A DNA stretch of 10,135 nucleotides from Treponema sp. (GTDB taxonomy: Bacteria; Spirochaetota; Spirochaetia; Treponematales; Breznakiellaceae): NCBI GenBank assembly GCA_031284105.1, contig JAITAN010000078.1, forward strand, positions 1-10,135, given 5' to 3'. A program made the translations under genes and the position numbers. The notes beneath the pieces were generated by a model. The model made no database searches. It saw only the letters and a list, made by a program, of their open reading frames with translations, and was not told where the DNA came from. Positions 1-5,754 of this stretch are shown here, one piece after another. Within the stretch, counting starts at the first letter, position 1; each line of letters starts with the position of its first letter.

Positions 1-114
1 CCCCACGATGGTTACCAATTCTCCTTCTTCAATGGAGAGAGAGACCCGATCCACCGCGTTATACCCGGCGCCGGGAAAACGTTTAACAACGTCGTCAAAT
101 TCCAAGGCGATCAT
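1..114 (-). CDS. ABC transporter ATP-binding protein, N-terminal part only (OpuCA/ProV-like)
   Basis: This is the first 38 codons of an ATPase that leaves the window at its left edge. The visible part begins MIALEFDDVVKRFPGAGYNA and ends in LVTIVG, the strand that leads into the Walker A loop; only the first glycine of Walker A is inside the window. That layout is typical of an ABC nucleotide-binding domain. With a betaine-type permease and binding protein in the same operon, it should be the cytoplasmic ATPase powering that importer. The start at 114 is supported by an AAGGAG ribosome binding site (121-126) six bases upstream. The start lies inside the 3' end of the iron-sulfur gene (20-bp overlap), which suggests translational coupling. 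ATPase identity is secure; the OpuCA assignment rests on the neighbours. Confidence 0.85.
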   Translation of the reverse strand, partial: MIALEFDDVVKRFPGAGYNAVDRVSLSIEEGELVTIVG

Positions 115-1114
115 CAGCAACTCCTTCCGGACGGAGGGCGCGGCGCGCCTCAGTGCGGGGCCGTAGAATCAGAGCGCCTGACGGACAGGCGGAAACGCAG
201 ATGCCGCAGCCGGCACAACGGTCCTGATTAAGAAGAATGTTAGCCTTCTTTTCCATAGTTGTCTCCCTTTTTAATGCTCCGAAGTGGCAGCGCCGGACGC
301 ACTTACCGCATGTAACGCACCGCTCCTCCGTAAAGGTTGCCAGCCACCGGCTTAGCGGCCACCGGGGAATGCTGCCCCGCCGTTTGCCCGCCCGAAACAG
401 GTAACAGCAGTCGCCGCAGCAATTACAAATCGCCATTGGACCGGCCGTGTGCATCAACCCTATCCGGTCCGCCTCTATGACTATGTGCTTTCCCTCTTCA
501 TGGGATATCGGCTTTGCAATGCCTCGTCCGGCAAACGTGTTTGGACCGCTGCGATAGGAGAGGCAGGTTAAGCGGGGTTTTTCGCAATTCCCCGCTACGG
601 ACCGGCAGTCGCAGGGCGAAAGGTAGAGCTGCCGCGGGTCCTGTTCAATCCGGTCCAGAACCTCCGCAAGGGGCAGAACCGCGTCCTCTGTCGGGGAAAC
701 ATCAGGATTCAGGCGCGCGCAGTACGCGTTAAAATACCATTCGTCGAGCGCACGGCGCCGCTCCGGATCAAACGAACTGTACCGTTCCGGTTCGGTTACC
801 ACAAACACGTCAAGGCGACCGTAGAAGTCTGAAAGCGTATACCGCGGAAACCGGTTCGGCGCCGCCTCGCCGGTTTCCGGTATAACCATAGAAAAAATCC
901 CCCTGCGGTACGCCCTGCCGGTAAAGTCCCGCACGGATTCACCCTTTCGGGAACAACCCTCCTGTAACTTCCGCTCAACATCATCCACAGTAAACTGCTC
1001 CTTGTTCAGAAGACATATAAGGCGTTGTTCCAAAGGGGAAACGATAGCGTCTATCACGGGATAGGCGGCATCGGGAACGTTAAATATACGATAAAACAGC
1101 GTTTTATCTGTCAT
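95..1114 (-). CDS. Cysteine-rich 4Fe-4S (ferredoxin-type) protein in the betaine-transporter operon
   Basis: A 339-residue, probably cytoplasmic iron-sulfur protein. The C-terminus holds two classic 4Fe-4S motifs of the CxxCxxCxxxC type, at C266/C269/C272/C276 and C300/C303/C306/C310, as in bacterial dicluster ferredoxins. Before them is a second cysteine-rich zone: CDC at 168-170, further Cys at 177 and 184, and the dense motif CNCCGDCC at 230-237, which could bind another cluster or a metal. The first ~80 residues have no cysteine pattern and look like a small helical, possibly winged-helix, domain (an inference). It lies between the binding-protein gene (63-bp gap) and the ATPase (20-bp overlap), so it is co-expressed with the transporter. 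No strong Shine-Dalgarno sits close to ATG 1114; an AGAGGA lies about 19 bases upstream, too far to be ideal. It may be an electron carrier or a redox sensor; the exact role is unknown. Confidence 0.85.
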   Translation of the reverse strand: MTDKTLFYRIFNVPDAAYPVIDAIVSPLEQRLICLLNKEQFTVDDVERKLQEGCSRKGESVRDFTGRAYRRGIFSMVIPETGEAAPNRFPRYTLSDFYGRLDVFVVTEPERYSSFDPERRRALDEWYFNAYCARLNPDVSPTEDAVLPLAEVLDRIEQDPRQLYLSPCDCRSVAGNCEKPRLTCLSYRSGPNTFAGRGIAKPISHEEGKHIVIEADRIGLMHTAGPMAICNCCGDCCYLFRAGKRRGSIPRWPLSRWLATFTEERCVTCGKCVRRCHFGALKRETTMEKKANILLNQDRCAGCGICVSACPSGALILRPRTEARRALRPEGVADDRLGI

Positions 1115-1177
1115 TATTCTAACTTTAGTATGTTCCTCTTATTATTTTGATCCACGCAACCGCGAAGAACACGACTA

Positions 1178-2086
1178 TTATTTAACGATTGAATTGAAAA
1201 ACTCCCGGGCTACTTCCGTATATTCTCGTTTGTCCACATCAACACGGGCATTCAACGCCGTAATTGTCGGAGTGTCAATGGTTTTATTAACCCTGTTCAG
1301 AATGGTCGCCGCCAAGGGATATTGTTCCAGCGTTTTTTTCCGTACCACAGGGGCAATATTATAGGGCGGCCATACATGCTTATCATCTTCAAGGAGAACA
1401 AAGGCGGGAGTCGCCAGTTGCCCTTCGGTGGTATAAGCCGGCGCAGCGTCCGCCTCTCCCCGCAGAAGCACTTCATACTTAAGGGCGTTGTCATATACGC
1501 GGGAAGACTGGAAGCCGAATGGACCATATACCGCGGTGAGTCCGGGTATGCCGTCTTCGCGTTCATCAAATTCGCCTTGGGAAGCGAAACGTATGCGAGC
1601 GGCGTTAGCCTGAAGATCAGAGATGGTACGGATGCCGTACTGCCGGGAAATCTCCGCCGTAACCACCAGTCCTTGTCCGTCATTAGCTTGGGCGTAATCA
1701 AGCCAGACGAGGTTGAACCGTTTTTCGTATTCCGTCTTGACAATCCGGTATACCTCTTGGGGATCGGTAACCAGGTCATGCTGTAATACAGCCAGAAGTC
1801 CGGTCCCGGTATATTCGGGGTAGAGATCGATTTCGTTATTGACGATGGCGGTATGGACAACGGAACTGGCAAGACCGAAATTCCGCTTCACCGGAATGCC
1901 CTCTGCCTCCAGCGCCAGTGCGTAAATTTCAGCGAGGATAAGATTTTCCGTAAAGTTCTTTGAACCGATCCGTACCGGCTCCTTGCCGGCGCCGCGCTCA
2001 CGGTTGCTTGCGGCAAAAACGCCTCCCGCAACCGCCACCATTACAAAAAAAAGCGCGATGCTCTTTTTGATACTTCTAAAATACAT
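1178..2086 (-). CDS. Glycine betaine/choline-type ABC transporter substrate-binding protein (OpuCC/OsmF family)
   Basis: A 302-residue exported binding protein that would capture a quaternary amine (glycine betaine, choline, carnitine or a relative) and deliver it to the permease encoded just upstream. The start at 2086 is chosen because AGGAG lies 7 bases before it and the protein then opens with a textbook signal peptide (MYFRSIKKS, a hydrophobic run, then VFA-AS near residue 25). A longer reading from 2170 would run back into the permease gene. No lipobox cysteine is present, so it is probably periplasmic. Family motifs are clear: GSKNFTE at 41-47, DLYPEYTGTGL at 87-97, WLDYAQANDGQGL at 128-140, AYTTEGQL at 217-224 and WPPYNIAPVVR at 239-249. 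It sits 43 bp after the permease. An ergothioneine-type (EgtU) ligand is an alternative, since those systems belong to the same family. Confidence 0.92.
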   Translation of the reverse strand: MYFRSIKKSIALFFVMVAVAGGVFAASNRERGAGKEPVRIGSKNFTENLILAEIYALALEAEGIPVKRNFGLASSVVHTAIVNNEIDLYPEYTGTGLLAVLQHDLVTDPQEVYRIVKTEYEKRFNLVWLDYAQANDGQGLVVTAEISRQYGIRTISDLQANAARIRFASQGEFDEREDGIPGLTAVYGPFGFQSSRVYDNALKYEVLLRGEADAAPAYTTEGQLATPAFVLLEDDKHVWPPYNIAPVVRKKTLEQYPLAATILNRVNKTIDTPTITALNARVDVDKREYTEVAREFFNSIVK

Positions 2087-2129
2087 ACTATGTCTCCTAT
2101 AAAAAAATAATAGTCGGTTCCGCATCGTC

Positions 2130-2792
2130 CTATGGGACAAGATGCCGGTACCGTACGAGCCGGCGCTCAAGCCGGTATAAAAAAAAATCTGCTGTAATGG
2201 AGATAATCGCTACGGAGATGCCGCCTATCAGCAAAAGCTCCGAACGCAAAAGCCCCAATCCGGTGAATATGATTGTTCCCAATCCTCCCGCGCCGATATA
2301 AGCTGCCAGACTTGCGCTGGCTATCACCTCTACCGTTGCGGTTTTGAATCCCGCCAGTACTACCGGCAGGGACAAGGGCGCTTTGACAAGAAAAAATATC
2401 CGCCTTTTGCTCATGCCCATTGCAAAAGCCGTTTCCAATACCGGCGCCGGAATAGAACTAAATGCCAGCGTGGTATTGATCAGGATGGGCGGCATAGCCA
2501 GAAATACAAGCGCCGTTACCGCCGGTTTAATCCCGGTTCCCATGATGGGAATACACAGAAACAGGATGGCGAGACTGGGAATCACCCGCAATACGGCGAA
2601 AATACCGGTAATCCAAAACCGAACACGCCGTTCGCGACTGCAAAGAATTCCCAACGGAATTCCTACCGCGCACGCCAGAGCAAGGGAGATGCCGCTGATT
2701 GCTAGATGTTCGCATAAAGCAATCAGATAATCACCACCGTGCCGGGAAAAATATCCTAGCATTTTCTCTAGTATGATAAAAACCTCCTTCAT
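2130..2792 (-). CDS. Betaine-type ABC transporter permease (OpuCB/ProW family)
   Basis: A 220-residue inner-membrane permease, the usual size for OpuCB/OpuBB-type subunits. Hydrophobic segments lie near residues 24-51, 60-80, 90-110, 134-150, 152-178 and 185-205. The cytoplasmic EAA loop that contacts the ATPase is recognisable at 120-148 (ETAFAMGMSKRR followed by PLSLP). It is the first gene of the minus-strand operon and its product should form the channel for the binding protein and ATPase encoded downstream. The start is uncertain: ATG 2792 is preceded only by a short AAGGA four bases away, whereas the best ribosome binding site, AAGGAGG (2783-2789), lies inside codons 2-4. The ATA and ATC codons just after it are placed where a start would be expected. 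Only one permease is visible; a second could lie beyond the left edge. Confidence 0.92.
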   Translation of the reverse strand: MKEVFIILEKMLGYFSRHGGDYLIALCEHLAISGISLALACAVGIPLGILCSRERRVRFWITGIFAVLRVIPSLAILFLCIPIMGTGIKPAVTALVFLAMPPILINTTLAFSSIPAPVLETAFAMGMSKRRIFFLVKAPLSLPVVLAGFKTATVEVIASASLAAYIGAGGLGTIIFTGLGLLRSELLLIGGISVAIISITADFFLYRLERRLVRYRHLVP

Positions 2793-2817
2793 TCATTCCT
2801 TATATTACCTACTATAC

Positions 2818-2845
2818 CAGTATGTTTTATACATATATCATACTG
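2818..2845. promoter_or_regulatory. Inverted repeat flanking the -10 box (candidate operator)
   Basis: Perfect 7-bp arms CAGTATG and CATACTG occupy 2818-2824 and 2839-2845, separated by 14 bp, so the arm centres lie 21 bp apart (two helical turns). One arm falls in the promoter spacer and the other at the expected transcription start. This is what a dimeric repressor bound over the promoter would need. The regulator is not encoded in the window. Confidence 0.45.
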
Positions 2846-2860
2846 AACGATCTTTGTCAA
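2832..2860 (-). promoter_or_regulatory. Sigma70-like promoter of the betaine-transporter operon
   Basis: On the minus strand, a perfect TTGACA -35 box (2855-2860), a 17-base spacer and a TATATG -10 box (2832-2837, four of six consensus positions) point towards the permease gene. Transcription would begin near 2825, leaving a leader of about 30 bases. The spacing and the perfect -35 make this the best candidate in the 290-bp gap before rpmB. Confidence 0.6.
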
Positions 2861-2937
2861 GTTATGAGTCATCTCTATCGTTATTTTTTGTGAAAAAATT
2901 TTCAAATGCCGAAGCTACGGTTGACAAGTCGTTGACG

Positions 2938-2952
2938 TTGAGCGCCGCTCAA
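2938..2952. repeat. 15-bp palindrome TTGAGCG-C-CGCTCAA between the divergent operons
   Basis: Seven-base arms match perfectly around a single central C. No T-run follows on either strand, so it is not a typical intrinsic terminator. It lies 65 bp upstream of the proposed rpmB -35 and about 80 bp behind the permease promoter, so it could be a protein-binding site for either. The function is unknown. Confidence 0.4.
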
Positions 2953-3016
2953 AAGATGGGAAGTTATATAAGCGCTTGTAACGGAAAGACAGCGGTGGTT
3001 TTACAACCCTATCCTC

Positions 3017-3045
3017 TTGCATTTTTCTTTACCTTTTGCTATCAT
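3017..3045 (+). promoter_or_regulatory. Candidate rpmB promoter
   Basis: TTGCAT (3017-3022), a 17-base pyrimidine-rich spacer and TATCAT (3040-3045, five of six -10 positions) precede rpmB. The start would fall near 3052, giving a leader of about 30 bases. The -35 keeps only the TTG core, so it is a moderate match. Confidence 0.45.
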
Positions 3046-3082
3046 ACATCATTCTATACGATTGTTTGAAAGGAAGGATACT

Positions 3083-3274
3083 ATGTCTCGAGTTTGTGAT
3101 ATTTGTGGAAAACGTCCGGTAACCGGTAATAAGGTAAGTCATGCTAAAAATCATACCCGCCGTACGTGGCGTCCCAATTTGGTAAAAGTAAAGACCGAAA
3201 TTGACGGGACGACAGGCACGCTTAAAATTTGTACGCGCTGCCTGAAAAGCGATTTTATTACAAAAAAAGTATAA
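3083..3274 (+). CDS. rpmB: 50S ribosomal protein L28 (bL28)
   Basis: A 63-residue basic protein of the large ribosomal subunit, near the usual L28 size. It opens MSRVCDICGKRPVTGNKVSH, the conserved L28 start, and continues with the basic stretch NHTRRTWRPNL that contacts rRNA. It is the zinc-ribbon form: paired cysteines at C5/C8 and C50/C53 would hold one zinc ion. The start at 3083 is preferred over an in-frame ATG at 3017 because only this one gives a normal L28 N-terminus, and AGGAAGGA lies just upstream. It is a single-gene unit diverging from the transporter operon; alaA follows 199 bp later with its own promoter. Identification is very secure. Confidence 0.97.
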   Translation: MSRVCDICGKRPVTGNKVSHAKNHTRRTWRPNLVKVKTEIDGTTGTLKICTRCLKSDFITKKV

Positions 3275-3427
3275 CGGCTGAACCGCCGGCTAGACCGCCG
3301 TTCGTACTGTGTTATGTCGGCGGCGCGCTAGTTTAGCTGTTGCGGTTGGATTCAAGAAATTTTTGGGTATTGAGGCTTTCCCAAAACACGCCTTATAGGC
3401 GGATGCTTTTGAAAAAAGCGCTCTTCA
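3275..3427 (+). other. Non-coding gap after rpmB with several small stem-loops
   Basis: No gene is seen here. Possible hairpins are AACGGC (3273-3278) with GCCGTT (3297-3302), overlapping the rpmB stop; CCGCCG (3295-3300) with CGGCGG (3318-3323), which would compete with the first; TTTTGGG (3361-3367) with CCCAAAA (3380-3386); CGCCT-TAT-AGGCG (3389-3401); and GCTTTT-GAA-AAAAGC (3405-3419). The CGCCT hairpin is followed by GATGCTTTT and is the nearest thing to an rpmB terminator, but the T-tract is poor. Confidence 0.3.
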
Positions 3428-3457
3428 TTGACAAGTTATTGACAAGCGGCATATAAA
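3428..3457 (+). promoter_or_regulatory. alaA promoter with tandem TTGACA elements
   Basis: A perfect TTGACA -35 (3428-3433), an 18-base spacer and TATAAA (3452-3457, five of six) lie immediately before alaA. A second TTGACA (3439-3444) repeats the first 11 bp downstream, one helical turn away, with no good -10 of its own. Transcription would begin near 3464, about ten bases before the ATG. Confidence 0.65.
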
Positions 3458-3473
3458 AGTATACCCTGTATGT

Positions 3474-4709
3474 ATGCGTAATTTCTCAAAATCTTCAAAG
3501 CTTAATGAGGTATGTTATGATATTAGAGGACCCGTGTTAAAGGAAGCCAAACGGCTTGAAAATGACGGGTTTCGGATCATTAAGCTGAATATCGGTAATC
3601 CCGCAGCCTTCGGATTCAATGCGCCGGATGAAATCATTCACGACATTATCATAAACATGCAGAACGCCCAGGGCTACGGCGATTCCCAAGGCTTGTTTGC
3701 CGCGCGCAAAGCCGTGATGCACGACTTTCAATCCAAGGGTATTCTCGATGTGGGCATTGATGATATTTTCATCGGGAACGGGGTAAGCGAGCTTATTATG
3801 ATGTCCATGCAGGGCCTTCTTGATTCCGGAGACGAAGTACTTATCCCCATGCCGGATTATCCGCTGTGGACGGCCGCGGTTACCCTTACCGGCGGGACCG
3901 CGGTACATTATGTGTGCGATGAGGCGTCTGACTGGAATCCTGACCTTGAGGATATGGCGTCAAAGGTGAACAGCCGCACTAAGGCTATTGTGGTCATCAA
4001 CCCGAACAACCCGACCGGCGCCGCGTACGACAGGGACGTACTCAAAGGCATTGCGAAAATCGCCCGTGAGAATGAACTCATCGTGTTTGCCGATGAAATC
4101 TACGAACGTATCGTTTATGACGGAGTGAAGCATATACCGATGGCTTCCATTGATCCTGAAATCCTCACCATCAGTTTTAACGGCTTGTCAAAGGCGTACC
4201 GTGCGGCAGGGTTCCGTTCAGGGTGGATGGCGCTTTCCGGCAACAAGAAGAGCATCGCCGATCATGCGGGCAATGGGTACCTTGACGGGCTTGATATGCT
4301 TTCCAACATGAGACTCTGCGCGAATATGCCGGCGCAATTCGGCATACAGACCGCGCTTGGCGGCCATCAGAGCATCAACGATCTGGTACTGCCCGGCGGC
4401 AGGCTCAAGGAACAGCGGGATACGGTGGTCGAACTTGTCAACGCTATTCCTGGTCTTTCTGTGGTAAAGCCCAAGGGCGCGCTGTACTGTTTCCCGAAGG
4501 TTGACGTTAAACGCTTTAACATCACCGATGACGAGCGCTTCATCATGGATTTACTGCGAGAGCAACATCTGCTCCTCGTACAGGGAACGGGTTTTAATTG
4601 GAAGGAAGCCGATCATTTCCGCATCGTATTTCTGCCGGATAAAGATACGCTGATCGATGCCGCACACCGGATAGGGCGTTTTCTTTTACATTACCAACAA
4701 GAAAAATAA
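3474..4709 (+). CDS. alaA: Alanine aminotransferase, AlaA type (pyridoxal-phosphate enzyme)
   Basis: A 411-residue cytoplasmic class I aminotransferase that should interconvert pyruvate plus glutamate with alanine plus 2-oxoglutarate. It resembles E. coli AlaA (about 405 residues, from memory) end to end, including SSKLNEVCYDIRGPVLKEAK at the N-terminus, IGNGVSEL at 100-107, PDYPLWTAAV at 127-136 and NPNNPTG at 176-182. Cofactor residues are visible: D207 and Y210 in DEIY, K240 in NGLSK as the Schiff-base lysine, and R383 for the substrate carboxylate. The start at 3474 matches the family N-terminus but has no Shine-Dalgarno; the predicted leader is only about ten bases, so translation may be nearly leaderless. 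It stands alone with its own promoter. No damage is seen. Confidence 0.95.
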   Translation: MRNFSKSSKLNEVCYDIRGPVLKEAKRLENDGFRIIKLNIGNPAAFGFNAPDEIIHDIIINMQNAQGYGDSQGLFAARKAVMHDFQSKGILDVGIDDIFIGNGVSELIMMSMQGLLDSGDEVLIPMPDYPLWTAAVTLTGGTAVHYVCDEASDWNPDLEDMASKVNSRTKAIVVINPNNPTGAAYDRDVLKGIAKIARENELIVFADEIYERIVYDGVKHIPMASIDPEILTISFNGLSKAYRAAGFRSGWMALSGNKKSIADHAGNGYLDGLDMLSNMRLCANMPAQFGIQTALGGHQSINDLVLPGGRLKEQRDTVVELVNAIPGLSVVKPKGALYCFPKVDVKRFNITDDERFIMDLLREQHLLLVQGTGFNWKEADHFRIVFLPDKDTLIDAAHRIGRFLLHYQQEK

Positions 4710-4710
4710 C

Positions 4711-5297
4711 ATAAAGCATTTCACGATCTTAATTGCAGCCGCGGCGCTTGCGGCGTGCGGTACCGCTCAAGGACCCGGCAATGCCGGTAATACCAACGGT
4801 GAAACCGCCGTAGGCACGTATACGCCGGGGAATCTTGACTTTTCGGCCGTTACATTGCGCTACCCTGCGCCGCCTTTGAAAGGCGTCAATTTTACGGAGG
4901 GGTTTTAATCTTCCGCGCCGCGGACGATTCCGTTTACCGCATACGCCGAAGAAACGTTTTTGAATATGTAACGCGCAGAAAGTATCGGCATTGACGTTGT
5001 ACGGCTTCCGCTCAATCCGCACGGTTTTACAACCGCCGCTCCCTCGCGTATACATTGGATACGCTGTTTGTGAGCTTTCTCGATCACGTTGTTGATTGGG
5101 CTGAAAAATAGGTGCCGTACTCCATTTTTGATAATCATTCGTTTGATCCGGCGGCGAATACGCCGGAAGACACCGGCGGTATTCTGATTCCGGTATGGGT
5201 GCAAACGGCTGAACAATACAAAGAGCGTAGTCCCGATATTATGTACGAAATTCTCAACGAACCGTGCGGCGGAATTCTCCCCGTATGGGTAGGCTAA
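4711..5297 (+). pseudogene. Decayed lipoprotein endoglucanase (GH5-like cellulase), 3' end lost
   Basis: Pieces of one secreted enzyme can be read through damage. From an ATA at 4711 (probably a lost ATG) comes a lipoprotein signal, KHFTILIAAAALAACG, with lipobox cysteine at residue 16. The same frame continues with LKGVNFTEGF, a stop (4906-4908), then IPFTAYAEETFLNM, a second stop (4969-4971), then RAESIGIDVVRLPLNPHGF. The frame shifts between about 5040 and 5055 to LDTLFVSFLDHVVDWAEK, a third stop (5109-5111), then YSIFDNHSFDP, LIPVWVQTAEQYKERSPD and YEILNEP, with E at 5259-5261. KGVNF, DNHSFDP and the NEP acid/base glutamate fit family 5 glycosidases. The gene ends at 5297, roughly half of normal length and without the nucleophile region, where transposase remains begin. 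It cannot give an active enzyme. Confidence 0.8.
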
Positions 5298-5310
5298 TCC
5301 GCGTTACGAT

Positions 5311-5592
5311 TTGTTAATGTTATCAGCGCAGCATATCAGAACGCCGAATGTCCGCGGCGCTTATTATAATATATTTCTATAGTACTCAAATACCGCTACC
5401 CTCGCCGCCTTTTTCGTGCGCCTCCTTTCCACCGTATCCATGTCCGCTTTTAACGTCTTGAAAAAACGCTCCGCACGGGCATTGTCCCAGCAATAATCGA
5501 GCCGTCTCCTCATCCCGCGCGGTTCCTCCGCCGGTGAAGGTTTCCACCGGTCCCGGTTCACTCCGCTTCATCCACCGGCAGGGGAGGTTCAT
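5311..5592 (-). mobile_element. Remnant of an IS3-family transposase (OrfB C-terminus)
   Basis: On the minus strand, from about 5515, the sequence reads MRRRLDYCWDNARAERFFKT followed by LKADMDTVERRRTKKAARVA and VFEYYRN, the end of an IS3-type integrase core; the Glu in NARAERFF corresponds to the third DDE residue. A one-base shift near 5370-5375 then restores YYNKRRGHSAF, a stop in place of the usual glycine, and YAALI, the expected C-terminal continuation. The two upstream Asp motifs, OrfA and clear terminal inverted repeats are not visible; 5516-5592 is only loosely recognisable. It abuts the broken cellulase, so the element probably landed in that gene and both then decayed. It is not mobile on its own. 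Confidence 0.72.
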
Positions 5593-5754
5593 GGGGATGC
5601 TTGCGAACTAAAATGTATGCTTTCAAAGAAGTAAAACCTTCGCCCTATTGACAAAGATTAGGAATCGAGTAGAGTACGAATATAACAAATATATCATCAT
5701 GCCGTACTGTTATGAACTTGCATAGGGAACATCGCTGCCGGAGGATTGGTCAAT
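5593..5754 (+). promoter_or_regulatory. cas3 upstream region with candidate promoter
   Basis: No gene lies in this gap. A perfect TTGACA (5648-5653) with TAGAGT (5670-5675, 16-base spacer, four of six) is the likeliest cas promoter. A TATAAC at 5681-5686 is a better -10 but lacks a matching -35. The gap ends in the cas3 ribosome binding site GGAGG (5740-5744). No CRISPR repeat or leader is seen. Confidence 0.4.

Noticed and set aside
1297..1872. 191-codon minus-strand frame and a 154-codon plus-strand frame inside the binding-protein gene
   Set aside because: Both are alternate-frame shadows of a gene whose family motifs are unmistakable.
2087..2170. Extended N-terminus of the binding protein starting at 2170
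   Set aside because: It overlaps the permease gene and would place 28 residues before a clear signal peptide; the start at 2086 has its own AGGAG.
2773..3069. 98-codon plus-strand frame across the divergent promoter region
   Set aside because: No ribosome binding site or recognisable protein; the stretch holds promoters and palindromes.
3325..3360. GCTAGTTTAGCTGTTGCGGTTGGATTCAA-like stretch as a tRNA fragment (written here in part only as a D-arm and T-loop look-alike)
   Set aside because: No acceptor stem, anticodon arm or CCA end can be folded around it.
4729..5216. Minus-strand open frames of about 100 codons opposite the cellulase relic
   Set aside because: They are antisense shadows; the plus strand carries readable GH5 pieces and a lipoprotein signal.
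5386..5592. 68-codon minus-strand frame in the IS remnant
   Set aside because: It is out of frame with the transposase motifs CWDNARAERFF and shows no family resemblance.
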